A program made the translations under genes and the position numbers. A DNA stretch of 64,000 bases, from the NCBI RefSeq assembly GCF_001619615.1, contig NZ_LQQP01000012.1, positions 434,001 to 498,000 on the forward strand. Direction: 5' to 3'. Of this stretch, positions 48,530-57,701 are shown piece by piece (position 1 is the stretch's first letter; the number at the start of each line of letters is the position of its first letter). Below the pieces are notes generated by a model. The model worked only from the letters and a program-made list of their open reading frames with translations, was not told the DNA's origin and did no database searches. The DNA is from Microbacterium sp. T32 (GTDB lineage: Bacteria > Actinomycetota > Actinomycetes > Actinomycetales > Microbacteriaceae).

Positions 48530-49798
48530 ATGGCACGCATCGGGGAGAGCGCCGATCTGTTCAAATGCTCCTTCTGCGGCAAGAGCCAGAAGCAGGTGCA
48601 GCAGCTGATCGCCGGTCCGGGCGTGTACATCTGCGACGAGTGCGTCGAGCTGTGCAACGAGATCATCGAAGAGCGCATGGCCGAGTCCTCGACGGGCGAG
48701 GTCGCCGACTTCGACCTCCCGAAGCCCCGCGAGATCTTCGGCTTCCTCGAGGAGTACGTCGTCGGGCAGGAGCCCGCGAAGCGCGCCCTCGCCGTCGCCG
48801 TCTACAACCACTACAAGCGCGTTCGTGCCCACGGCACCCTGCAGCCCGCCGAGCAGCGTGCCGAAGAGATCGACATCGCCAAGAGCAACATCCTGCTCCT
48901 CGGGCCCACCGGGTGCGGCAAGACCTATCTCGCGCAGACGCTCGCGAAGCGGCTCAACGTCCCCTTCGCGGTGGCGGACGCCACGGCCCTCACCGAGGCC
49001 GGCTACGTCGGTGAGGACGTCGAGAACATCCTCCTCAAGCTCCTCCAGGCCGCCGACTTCGACGTGAAGCGCGCCGAGACCGGCATCATCTACATCGACG
49101 AGGTCGACAAGATCGCCCGCAAGGCCGAGAACCCCTCCATCACGCGCGACGTGTCGGGCGAGGGCGTGCAGCAGGCGCTGCTGAAGATCCTCGAGGGCAC
49201 GGTCGCCTCGGTTCCGCCGCAGGGCGGCCGGAAGCACCCGCACCAGGAGTTCATCCAGATCGACACGACGAACGTCCTGTTCATCGTGGCCGGCGCCTTC
49301 GCCGGGTTGGAAGAGATCATCTCGTCGCGCGTCGGCAAGCACGGCGTCGGCTTCGGAGCTCCCCTCCACCGCAAGGAGGACGCGCCCGACCTCTTCAGCG
49401 AGGTGCTGCCGGAAGACCTGCACAAGTTCGGTCTGATCCCCGAGTTCATCGGCCGCCTGCCCGTCGTGGCATCCGTCTCGCCCCTCGATCAGGACGCGCT
49501 GATGGAGATCCTCACGGCACCGCGCAACGCGCTCGTCAAGCAGTACCAGCGCATGTTCGAACTCGACGGCGTGCAGCTGGAGTTCGAGGAAGACGCGCTG
49601 CGCGCGATCGCCGACCTCGCGGTGGCCCGCAAGACCGGCGCGCGCGGCCTCCGCGCGATCCTCGAAGACGTGCTCGGTCCGGTCATGTTCGACATCCCTT
49701 CAGCCGAAGATGTGGCGAAGGTCGTCATCACGCGCGCGTCGGTCGAAGACCGCGCCCCCGCAACCGTGGTTCTGGCGCAGAAGCGCAAGAGCGCCTGA
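48530..49798 (+). CDS. clpX: ClpX ATP-dependent unfoldase
   Basis: 422 residues from ATG 48530, with GAGGAGGC ahead. N-terminal zinc-binding domain with Cys13, Cys16, Cys35 and Cys38 (CSFC, CDEC). AAA+ module: Walker A GPTGCGKT near 125, Walker [10 protein letters not shown] near 187, and sensor and C-terminal domain. It unfolds tagged proteins and passes them into ClpP1P2. Standard length. Confidence 0.97.
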   Translation: MARIGESADLFKCSFCGKSQKQVQQLIAGPGVYICDECVELCNEIIEERMAESSTGEVADFDLPKPREIFGFLEEYVVGQEPAKRALAVAVYNHYKRVRAHGTLQPAEQRAEEIDIAKSNILLLGPTGCGKTYLAQTLAKRLNVPFAVADATALTEAGYVGEDVENILLKLLQAADFDVKRAETGIIYIDEVDKIARKAENPSITRDVSGEGVQQALLKILEGTVASVPPQGGRKHPHQEFIQIDTTNVLFIVAGAFAGLEEIISSRVGKHGVGFGAPLHRKEDAPDLFSEVLPEDLHKFGLIPEFIGRLPVVASVSPLDQDALMEILTAPRNALVKQYQRMFELDGVQLEFEEDALRAIADLAVARKTGARGLRAILEDVLGPVMFDIPSAEDVAKVVITRASVEDRAPATVVLAQKRKSA

Positions 49799-49821
49799 CG
49801 CGGGCGGGTGACGGAGAGCCG

Positions 49822-50625
49822 ATGATCCGTCGCCGTCTCGCCGTCATCGTGTCGGTGGCGCTCGCCTCCTGCGCGATCGTCGTTGTCGCCGCGCTGTACC
49901 TCATCCACAGTGCCACCGGCCTGTTCGGCACGGTCGGCCAGGCCATCGCCGACTCCGAGAACGGTGACGTGCTCGCCGCGCGTCTCGTCCGCGACACCGC
50001 GGACGACCTGACCAGCTCACTCGGCTACATCCCGAGAGCGGTGGATGCCGAATCCCGAGCCGCGAACACGTTCACCGCCTCCACGGGTGCGGTAACCGTG
50101 ACCCCGCTCACCTGGAGCGGTGGCGGCTCGTCGGGCGATCCCGCGATCGTCGACGTGCGGATTGCCGCCGAGATCAGGGCGGAGGAAGGTGCTCTGTGGA
50201 TCAAAGGCAACTCGTCCGGGTCCGCGTTCGGCTGCTTCCGGTTCACCCTGCCGGTCGGGGAGTACGCAAACGCGCAACCGATCGAATGCCCGGCGAGCAC
50301 AATACCCGCCGAACCTCCCGTCGCCTCGACCACACCCCAACTGCCCGCCGACGCCGCAGAGCGCCTCCGGACCGCCTTGTCCGCGGCAGATGTTTCGGCG
50401 GAGACCGTCCGCGCCCTCTTCGCCGACCCGGGGCTCACGGTCGAGGTGAGCGTGACCGACACAGGAGAGACGGTGGCTGCGGTCGGCGCTACCGCCGCTC
50501 GCGACTGCGTCGTGCTGGTGCGCCGCACCGACGGCACGATCGACCCGGTCGCCTTCCGCCGCATCTCGCTCGAGCCGGGCGAGGTCGGCTGCTCGACGAG
50601 CCTGTACACGAACCCGCCGTTCTGA
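49822..50625 (+). CDS. Membrane-anchored exported protein of unknown function
   Basis: 267 residues from ATG 49822. One N-terminal membrane anchor (LAVIVSVALASCAIVVVAALYLI), then an exported domain with beta strands and paired cysteines (AFGCFRF, QPIECPA; later ARDCVVL, GEVGCST) that could form disulfides. No family is recognised. It lies 23 bp after clpX, possibly in the same transcript, and is convergent with the M3 peptidase gene. Confidence 0.75.
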   Translation: MIRRRLAVIVSVALASCAIVVVAALYLIHSATGLFGTVGQAIADSENGDVLAARLVRDTADDLTSSLGYIPRAVDAESRAANTFTASTGAVTVTPLTWSGGGSSGDPAIVDVRIAAEIRAEEGALWIKGNSSGSAFGCFRFTLPVGEYANAQPIECPASTIPAEPPVASTTPQLPADAAERLRTALSAADVSAETVRALFADPGLTVEVSVTDTGETVAAVGATAARDCVVLVRRTDGTIDPVAFRRISLEPGEVGCSTSLYTNPPF

Positions 50626-50663
50626 GCGTGGGGCGGATCCGTACCCGCCCCACGCCCCGCCCG

Positions 50664-52715
50664 TCAGACCGTGAGGCCCCGGCGCTCGAGAAGCGGCTGG
50701 ATCTCGGCATTCCGTCCGCGAAAATCGCGGTAGGCCTCGAGCGGGTCACCCGACCCGCCGACGCCCAGCAGGCGCTCACGGAAGCGGTCGCCGTTCTCGC
50801 GCGTGAGGCCGCCGTTCTCGCGGAACCACTCCACGGTGTCGGCGTCGAGCACCTCGCTCCAGATGTACGAGTAGTACCCGGCGCTGTAGCCGCCCGAGAA
50901 CACGTGCGCGAAGTACGTCGACGCGTACCGGGTAGGCACGACGGGGTTGTCGAGGCCGATGTCGGCAAGGGCAGCGGCCTCGAACGCGGCGACGTCGATC
51001 TCCTGCGATGCTTCTTCGACGCTCAAGCCGTGCCACGCCTGGTCGATCCAGGATGCCGCGAGGTACTCGCTCGTGGCGAAGCCCTGGTTGAACGCCTCCG
51101 AGGCGTGCAGCCGCTCGACGACGTCGGCGGGGAGCGGCTCGCCGGTCTCGTGGTGCCGCGCGTAGTGGGCGAGGATCTCGGGCCAGAAGATCCACATCTC
51201 GTTCACCTGGCTGGGGAACTCCACGAAGTCGCGGTGCACGGCGGTGCCGGCGAAGTGCGGGTACGTCACCGTGGCGAACAGGCCGTGCAGTGCGTGCCCG
51301 AACTCGTGGAACAGCGTCGTGACCTCGTCGAGCGTGAGGAGCGTCGGGGTTCCGGGCGCGGGCTTGTTGACGTTGAGGTTGTTGACGACGACGGGCGCGG
51401 TGCCGCGCAGGCGCGACTGCGTCACGATCGAGTTCATCCACGCGCCGCCACGCTTGGAGTCGCGCGTGTAGAGGTCGAGCAGGAACAGTCCGAGCTCGCT
51501 GCCGTCGGCGTTGCGCACCTCGAACACGCGCACGTCGGGGTGGTAGCCCTGCAGGTCGTGGCGCTCGGCGATCCGGATGCCGTACAGCTGCTCGGCGGCC
51601 GAGAACACGCCGTCCCGCAGCACGCGCTCCGCCTCGAACCACGGGCGCAGTGCGGCGCGGTCGAGGTCGTACTGCTCTGCGCGAACCTTCTCCGTGTAGA
51701 ACGCCCAGTCGTGCGCTTCGACCTGGATGCCATCCGCCTCCGCGATCCGCTGGAGCGCGGCCTGCTCGGCCCGGGCGTTCGCCGCCGCGGGCACTGCCAG
51801 GCGGCGCAGCAGGTCGTGGACCGCTTCGGGCGACCCGGCGGTCTGGTCGGCGAGCACGGCGGCGGCGTGCGAGGGGTAGCCGAGGAGAGCCGCCCGCTCG
51901 GCGCGCAGCCGCACGATCTCGCGCAGCGTCCCGCGGTTGTCGTGGGCATTGTCGCGCGTGCCGCGTGCGCGTGAGGCATCGAGGAGCCGGCGACGGCTCT
52001 CGCGGTTCGTAAGCGACGCGAGGTACGGGTGACCGGTGTACAGCGTGAGCGTCACGACGTAGCGCCCATCGAGCCCGCGCTCGGTCGCGGCCTGAGCCGC
52101 GGCGGAGAGCTCGCCCTCGCTGAGGCCGTCGAGCTCGGCCGCATCGTCGAACACGACCGCGAGGTCGTTGGTGTCGGCGAGGAGGTTCTTCTCGAACGCC
52201 GTTGTGAGCGTCGAGAGACGCTGGTTGAGGTCGGTGAGCTTCTGCTTCTGCGCCTCGTCGAGCCCGGCGCCGGCCAGCGACATCTCGCGGTACCGACGCT
52301 CGACGAGGTATCGGCTCTCGGCATCCAGGTCGAGGGTGTCGAGCGCGTCGTGCACGGCCGTGACGCGCGCGTACAGCGCCGCGTCGAGCTGAATCGCGTC
52401 ACCATGGGCCGACATGAGTGGGGCGAGCTCCTCCTCGACGGCCTGCACCTCGGCGGTGCCGTCGGCGGATGCCACGGTGTAGAACGTCCGCGCGACGCGG
52501 TCGAGCAGTGCACCGCTGCGCTCCAGTGCGACGAGGGTGTTCTCGAACGTCGGGGCATCGGTCTGCGCGGTGATCGCGTCGACCTCGGCCCGCTGTTCCG
52601 CGAACGCGGCGTGGAAGGCCGGGAGGTAGTGCTCGACCCGGATGCTGCCGTAGGGCGGCAGGTCGTAGGGGAGGGGCGTCGGAGCGAGGAGGGGATTGGT
52701 CACGGCATCCGTCAT
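50664..52715 (-). CDS. dcp: M3-family oligopeptidase (Dcp/OpdA type)
   Basis: 683 residues from ATG 52715. The zinc motif HEFGHALHG (HExxH near 472) and downstream Glu identify a thimet-oligopeptidase/M3 metallopeptidase. Size and the MTDAVTNPLLAPTPLPYDLPP opening region fit peptidyl-dipeptidase Dcp or oligopeptidase A. It trims short peptides in the cytoplasm, such as those released by ClpP. Which of the two subgroups is not settled from sequence. Confidence 0.94.
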   Translation of the reverse strand: MTDAVTNPLLAPTPLPYDLPPYGSIRVEHYLPAFHAAFAEQRAEVDAITAQTDAPTFENTLVALERSGALLDRVARTFYTVASADGTAEVQAVEEELAPLMSAHGDAIQLDAALYARVTAVHDALDTLDLDAESRYLVERRYREMSLAGAGLDEAQKQKLTDLNQRLSTLTTAFEKNLLADTNDLAVVFDDAAELDGLSEGELSAAAQAATERGLDGRYVVTLTLYTGHPYLASLTNRESRRRLLDASRARGTRDNAHDNRGTLREIVRLRAERAALLGYPSHAAAVLADQTAGSPEAVHDLLRRLAVPAAANARAEQAALQRIAEADGIQVEAHDWAFYTEKVRAEQYDLDRAALRPWFEAERVLRDGVFSAAEQLYGIRIAERHDLQGYHPDVRVFEVRNADGSELGLFLLDLYTRDSKRGGAWMNSIVTQSRLRGTAPVVVNNLNVNKPAPGTPTLLTLDEVTTLFHEFGHALHGLFATVTYPHFAGTAVHRDFVEFPSQVNEMWIFWPEILAHYARHHETGEPLPADVVERLHASEAFNQGFATSEYLAASWIDQAWHGLSVEEASQEIDVAAFEAAALADIGLDNPVVPTRYASTYFAHVFSGGYSAGYYSYIWSEVLDADTVEWFRENGGLTRENGDRFRERLLGVGGSGDPLEAYRDFRGRNAEIQPLLERRGLTV

Positions 52716-52835
52716 CGTTCCAGCGTAGTCACGCGCCGGGGATCGGTGGAGGGGACGGGAGGAGCGGAGGATGCCAGGGGTCCACGGACTCCTCCGCCGG
52801 CCCCATGCCCTCCGCTCCTCACCGCGACGGGCGCC

Positions 52836-53084
52836 TCAGGCGAACTCGTCCTCGTCGTCGTAGCGCACGACCACCTCGCCCGAGGCGTCCTGCGCGACGA
52901 TCACGCCGGTGTCGAGCTCGGCGACCGGGCGCCCCTCGAGGAACGTGAGCGTCCACCGCGGGGCGGGAGCACTGAGTCCGTCGGGGTTCAGCGCCGCCTC
53001 GACGGCCGCGATCTGGGCGTGCAGCACCGCGGGCACGGCAGCCGGGGGCTGCTCGCGGGCGGTCCAACGGGTTCCGAGCTGCAT
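52836..53084 (-). CDS. Small hypothetical protein downstream of valS
   Basis: 82 residues from ATG 53084, starting one base inside the valS stop, so it is cotranslated. The sequence is acidic at its end (VRYDDEDEFA) with a beta-rich middle (WTLTFLEGRPVAELDTGVI). No family is recognised. Conserved coupling with valS would be worth testing in other genomes. Confidence 0.7.
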   Translation of the reverse strand: MQLGTRWTAREQPPAAVPAVLHAQIAAVEAALNPDGLSAPAPRWTLTFLEGRPVAELDTGVIVAQDASGEVVVRYDDEDEFA

Positions 53085-55651
53085 CAGTCCTCCTGGGGTG
53101 CGAACACGATGTCGGTGACGGCGGTGGCGTCGGCCTCGACGAAGGTGATCGTCTCGATCCGGCCCACGGCACGCAGATCATCCTGTGCCGACTGCAGCGC
53201 CTCCGCGTGGGGGCTTGCAATCGTGAGCGAGAGCACCGGCGTCTTCTGCGAGGCCTTCGCCTCGGTCTTCGCGCGACGGATGCCGATGAGCGCCTCGCTC
53301 ACGGCCGTCAGCACGACCGGGTCGCCCTGGATGCCGAGCGGCGCGGGCCACGCGGCGGTGTGCACCGAGCCCTCCTCGAACCACGACCAGACCTCTTCCG
53401 CGGCGAAGGACAGCACGGGGGCGAACAGCCGCACGAGCATCGACAGAGCCGTCCGCAGCGCCAACGCCGCGGAGGCCTGCCCGACGTCGAAGCGGTCGTA
53501 CGCGCGCTCCTTGACCAGCTCGAGGTAGTCGTCGCAGAACGTCCAGAAGAAGGACTCGGTGATCTCCAGCGCGCGAGCGTGGTCGTACGCCTCCAGCGCC
53601 GCGGTCGCGTCCGCGACGACCTTGTCGAGGGTCGTCAGCATCGAGGCATCCAGCGCGTGAGTCACCTCGGCCCCCTCGGGCACCGGGAACGACAGGACGA
53701 ACTTCGCTGCATTCAGCAGCTTGATCGCGAGACGGCGGCCGATCTTGATCTGCGTCGGGTTCTGCGGGTCGAACGCCGCGTCGGTGCCGAGACGGCTCGA
53801 GGCCGCCCAGTAGCGCACTGCGTCGGATCCGTGCTGCTGCAGGATGTCGGCCGGCGTGACCACGTTGCCCTTCGACTTCGACATCTTCTTGCGGTCGGGG
53901 TCGACGATGAAGCCCGAGATGGCGGCATCCGACCACGGCGCACGGTCGTCCTCGAGGGCGCTGCGCAACATGGTCGAGAACAGCCACGTGCGGATGATGT
54001 CCTGACCCTGCGGGCGAAGGTCGAACGGCGCGACGAGGTTCCAGAGCTCGTCGTCGCGCTGCCAGCCGCCGGCGAGCTGCGGCGTGAGCGACGACGTCGC
54101 CCACGTGTCGAGGATGTCCTGCTCGGCGTCGAATCCACCGGGCACGCCGCGCTGGTCCTCGGTGTAGCCCGGGGGCACGTCGGTCGTCGGGTCGACGGGC
54201 AGCGACGCGAGGTCGGGCGTGAGCACGCGGCCGTAGTCGCGCTCCCCGTTTTCGTCGAGGCCGTACCAGACCGGGATCGGCACGCCGAAGAACCGCTGAC
54301 GCGACACGAGCCAGTCGCCCGTGAGTCCGTTGGTCCAGTTCTCGAAGCGCACGCGCATGAAGTCCGGATGCCATGACATCTCGCGCCCGAGGGAGATGAG
54401 ACGCTCGCGCAGCTCGGCGTCGCGCGCCCCGTTGCGGATGTACCACTGGCGCGTCGACACGATCTCGAGCGGTCGGTCGCCCTTCTCGAAGAACTTCACC
54501 GGGTGCGTGAAGGGCTTCGGCGCGCCCTCCATCTCGCCGGACTCCTGCAACAGCTCGACGATGCGCTTCTTGGCGCTGAACACGGTCTTGCCCGCGAGTT
54601 CCGCGTACGCCGCCTTCGCGGCATCCGTCACGATCACATCCGGAGCGTCGGCGACGATGCGACCGTCTTTGCCGATGATCGTGCGATTGGGGAGGTCGAG
54701 CTCGCGCCACCAGATGATGTCGGTGACGTCACCGAACGTACAGATCATCGCGATGCCCGACCCCTTGTCCTGCTGCGCGAGGGGGTGGGGGAGCACCGGC
54801 ACCTCGACGTCGAACAGGGGCGTGCGCACCGTCGTGCCGAACAGCGGCTGGTACCGCTCGTCGTCGGGGTTGGCCACGAGCGCGACGCACGCGGCCAAGA
54901 GCTCGGGGCGCGTCGTCTCGATGAACACGTCACCCGAGCCGTCGGTCTTGTGGAAACCGAGGCGGTGATACGCGGCGGGCTGGTCGCGGTCCTCGAGCTC
55001 GGCCTGCGCGATGGCCGAGCGGAAGTCGACGTCCCACAGCGTCGGCGCGAGCGCCTGATACGCCTCGCCGCGCTCCACGTTCCGGAGGAACGCCAGCTGG
55101 CTGGTGCGCATCGAGTCGTCGGAGATCGTGCGGTACGTCTGGCCCCAATCGACGCTGAGCCCGAGGTCGCGCCACAGCGCCTCGAAGGCCTTCTCGTCCT
55201 CGACCGTGAGCTCTTCGCACAGCTCGATGAAGTTGCGGCGGCTGATCGGCACCTGGTCGGCAGCCTTGCTGCTCTTGTTGTCGCCGCCCGAGAACGGGGG
55301 AGTGAAGTCAGGGTCGTACGGCAGCGACGGGTCGCAGCGCACGCCGTAGTAGTTCTGCACCCGACGCTCGGTCGGCAGGCCGTTGTCGTCCCAGCCGATC
55401 GGGTAGAACACCGTCTTGCCGCGCATGCGCTCGAAGCGCACCTTCACGTCGGTGTGCGTGTAGCTGAAGACGTGCCCGATGTGCAGGCTTCCGGATGCCG
55501 TCGGCGGAGGCGTGTCGACCGAGAAGACGCCGGCACGACCCACCTGTGCCGCGCGGACGCGGTCGAAGACGTACGTGCCGCGGTCGGTCCACGCGGCATC
55601 CCACTTCTGCTCGAGGCCCTCCAGGGCGGGCTTGTCCGGAATCAGCGACAT
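53084..55651 (-). CDS. valS: Valyl-tRNA synthetase
   Basis: 855 residues from ATG 55651. Class I synthetase: HIGH motif in SGSLHIGHVFSYTHTD (near 58), KMSKS in KKMSKSKGNVV (near 587), large editing domain in between and an anticodon-binding helical domain. It charges tRNA-Val with valine. Length fits the actinobacterial form without the long C-terminal coiled coil. No T-box was seen upstream; TATATCG at about 55667 on the leader is a possible promoter element. Confidence 0.96.
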   Translation of the reverse strand: MSLIPDKPALEGLEQKWDAAWTDRGTYVFDRVRAAQVGRAGVFSVDTPPPTASGSLHIGHVFSYTHTDVKVRFERMRGKTVFYPIGWDDNGLPTERRVQNYYGVRCDPSLPYDPDFTPPFSGGDNKSSKAADQVPISRRNFIELCEELTVEDEKAFEALWRDLGLSVDWGQTYRTISDDSMRTSQLAFLRNVERGEAYQALAPTLWDVDFRSAIAQAELEDRDQPAAYHRLGFHKTDGSGDVFIETTRPELLAACVALVANPDDERYQPLFGTTVRTPLFDVEVPVLPHPLAQQDKGSGIAMICTFGDVTDIIWWRELDLPNRTIIGKDGRIVADAPDVIVTDAAKAAYAELAGKTVFSAKKRIVELLQESGEMEGAPKPFTHPVKFFEKGDRPLEIVSTRQWYIRNGARDAELRERLISLGREMSWHPDFMRVRFENWTNGLTGDWLVSRQRFFGVPIPVWYGLDENGERDYGRVLTPDLASLPVDPTTDVPPGYTEDQRGVPGGFDAEQDILDTWATSSLTPQLAGGWQRDDELWNLVAPFDLRPQGQDIIRTWLFSTMLRSALEDDRAPWSDAAISGFIVDPDRKKMSKSKGNVVTPADILQQHGSDAVRYWAASSRLGTDAAFDPQNPTQIKIGRRLAIKLLNAAKFVLSFPVPEGAEVTHALDASMLTTLDKVVADATAALEAYDHARALEITESFFWTFCDDYLELVKERAYDRFDVGQASAALALRTALSMLVRLFAPVLSFAAEEVWSWFEEGSVHTAAWPAPLGIQGDPVVLTAVSEALIGIRRAKTEAKASQKTPVLSLTIASPHAEALQSAQDDLRAVGRIETITFVEADATAVTDIVFAPQED

Positions 55652-55783
55652 GGGTACTCCTCGAGCGATATAGACGGCACCGTGTGTGCGTGCCTGACTG
55701 TGGAATGTCGCTCGAGTCTACCGGGCGCGCGGGGTGGGCCGCGGAGGCGTGGGAGGCAGCAGGGCGGCGGGGTGGAGGCGCTG

Positions 55784-56017
55784 ACTCAGCGATCCGCGAT
55801 GAATCAGTGCCGCATCAGCTTGAGCGGCTGAGGCAGCGCGAATCGCTGACTTTGCGCCGCGCGCCGCTCGAGAACGACGGTCCGTGGATCTTCTGCACGA
55901 ACTCAGCGATCCGCGCTTGCTCAGCCAGATTGCGGCCGATGCGGCTGAGCCGCCGCCGATCACTGATCTTGCGCCGCGCGCCGACCCCTCCTCCCCAGCC
56001 GACCTTCTCTCCACAGA
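55784..56017. repeat. Two diverged 117-bp tandem repeats
   Basis: ACTCAGCGATCCGCG occurs at 55784-55798 and again at 55901-55915. TTGCGCCGCGCGCCG occurs at 55852-55866 and 55969-55983. CGGCTGAG also recurs at the same 117-base offset. The constant spacing shows two tandem copies that have drifted. They fill the otherwise gene-free 55652-56065 space between the divergent valS and DUF559 genes. Confidence 0.8.
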
Positions 56018-56065
56018 TCCTGGCGACGACCCCCGCGGCGCATGCTCGATCGCGACGATCGTCGA

Positions 56066-56905
56066 ATGGATGCCACCCCCGCCCAGGCCGTCGTCGCGCA
56101 CGTCACTGCGCTCGGCGGCGTCGCCCGTACCGCTCACGTCATCGCGGACGGCTACAGCCGACACCGCATCGCGCACGCCGTCGATCTCGGACTCGTGTCG
56201 CGCGTCCGGCGCGGCTGGATCGCGGTGCCCGGCGCCGATTCCGACCTCGTCGCCGCAGCCCGGTACGGAGTCGTCGTCTCCTGCGTCACCGCAGCAGCGC
56301 GCCTCGGACTTTGGGTCACGCATACGCCCGAGACTCCGCACGCCGCGTACCCGGGACGCGGCCGGGTCGCCCAGTCGGCCGCCGTGGTGCACTGGCAGCG
56401 GCCGATCGTCCCGCGGCATCCCGACGTTCTCGAAGACCCCGTCGAAAACGTCCTCATGACCGTGGCATCCTGTCTGCCGTTCGAAGAGGCCCGGGCGATC
56501 TGGGACTCCGCGCTCAACAAGGGCCTGGTCGACCTGGCCACCCTGAAACGGATGCCATGGACCGGCGCCGCGCGCAGGCTCGTCGACGAGGCGACACCCT
56601 GGGCGGATTCCGGACTCGAGACGATCTTCGTGGTGCGGCTTCGCTGGCTCAGGCTACCGATCCGCGTTCAGGTGTGGATCGCGGAGCACCGCGTCGACGT
56701 GCTGATCGGCGACAGGCTGGTCGTGCAGATCGACGGTGGCCACCACGTCGATGCGCAGCGCACCTCGGACATCCGGCACGACGCGGAACTGTTGCTGCTC
56801 GGGTACCACGTCATCCGCGTCGGTTACGAGCAGATCGTGCACCGGTGGCCCGAGGTGCAGGACCGGATCCTGCACGCGGTCGCGCAGGGGCTGCATCGGG
56901 CCTGA
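56066..56905 (+). CDS. AbiEi-like/DUF559 endonuclease-domain protein
   Basis: 279 residues from ATG 56066; an in-frame ATG at 56042 is less likely. The N-terminal half resembles the winged-helix region of AbiEi-type antitoxin-like proteins (GVARTAHVIADGYSRHRIAHAV, RRGWIAVPG). The C-terminal part is a DUF559/Vsr-like nuclease fold, with VDVLIGDRLVVQIDGGHH and LLLGYHVIRVGYEQI. Such proteins are very frequent in Microbacteriaceae, often in several copies, and have no proven role; DNA repair or defence are candidates. Metal-ligand Asp/Glu residues are in place. Confidence 0.82.
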   Translation: MDATPAQAVVAHVTALGGVARTAHVIADGYSRHRIAHAVDLGLVSRVRRGWIAVPGADSDLVAAARYGVVVSCVTAAARLGLWVTHTPETPHAAYPGRGRVAQSAAVVHWQRPIVPRHPDVLEDPVENVLMTVASCLPFEEARAIWDSALNKGLVDLATLKRMPWTGAARRLVDEATPWADSGLETIFVVRLRWLRLPIRVQVWIAEHRVDVLIGDRLVVQIDGGHHVDAQRTSDIRHDAELLLLGYHVIRVGYEQIVHRWPEVQDRILHAVAQGLHRA

Positions 56906-56954
56906 CGGGCACCCCGGGATCGCGTCCGCCCTCCGAGGTCTGCGCAACCTCACT

Positions 56955-57008
56955 GATCTGCACAACCTCAGCCCGAAACGCCGGATGCCGACTGAGATTG
57001 TGCAGATC
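56955..57008. terminator. 54-bp palindrome between convergent genes
   Basis: GATCTGCACAACCTCAG (56955-56971) and CTGAGATTGTGCAGATC (56992-57008) are 17-bp arms with one mismatch. It lies between the converging DUF559 and pentapeptide-protein genes, so a two-way terminator is likely. Its layout is similar to the element at 46353-46409. Confidence 0.65.
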
Positions 57009-57044
57009 CCGGAGCGGGCGTCGGTGGCCGCCGACGCGGCGCGG

Positions 57045-57701
57045 TCAGTCCTGCACGTCGATGCCGAGCGCCCGGGCGAAGTCGGCGGCGGCGAGCTCGA
57101 CCTGGCGGTGGCTCAGGGTGACGCCGCGGAGGGAGTCCGGCCGTCCGTAGGAGATCGCCTCAAGACCGCGCAGGTCGACGTGTTCGGCGCGCAGGCCGTC
57201 GGAGTCGACCTCGTCGGCGCGGGAGTCCTCGAATCGCACCCGGGACAGCGTCGCGAGGGGCAGATCGAGCGTGCCGATCACGCAGTCGGCGATCAGGACG
57301 TCGCGCACGCTCGCGCCGCGCAGCGACAGATAGTCGATGCGCACGCCGCGCAGCTCAACGCTGTCGAGTTCGGCGCCCGACAGGTCCAGCGTGCCGATGC
57401 GGCCGCCGTCCACGGCGATGTTCCGCCAGCGCCCGTCACGCGCGAGAAGCTCCGTGACCCGAAGCGAAGAGATCGCGACGTCGACGAGGGTCGCACCGGT
57501 GAGGTCGAGGGAGTCGACGGATGCCTCGGCGATCACGCTCTCCGAGATCGTCGAGTGCGCGGCATCCACGTGTCCTTCGAGCGAGACGACGCGAGTGCCG
57601 AGGAGGACCGCCCGCGGTCCGAGGCCGTGCGCGGTCTCGAACTCCCGAGGCAGGTCGGGGGCCGAGACGCGGGGCGGCAGCGGACCGCGGACGCGTGCCA
57701 C
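57045..57701 (-). CDS. Pentapeptide-repeat-like protein
   Basis: 218 residues from GTG 57701, immediately after the stop of the transporter gene. Degenerate A(D/N)LxX-type repeats are visible (SLDLTGATLVDV, TLDLSGAELDSVELRGVRIDYLSLRGASV), predicting a right-handed quadrilateral beta helix. Pentapeptide proteins can mimic DNA or act as scaffolds; the role here is unknown. It is translated with the MHS transporter. Confidence 0.82.
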   Translation of the reverse strand: MARVRGPLPPRVSAPDLPREFETAHGLGPRAVLLGTRVVSLEGHVDAAHSTISESVIAEASVDSLDLTGATLVDVAISSLRVTELLARDGRWRNIAVDGGRIGTLDLSGAELDSVELRGVRIDYLSLRGASVRDVLIADCVIGTLDLPLATLSRVRFEDSRADEVDSDGLRAEHVDLRGLEAISYGRPDSLRGVTLSHRQVELAAADFARALGIDVQD

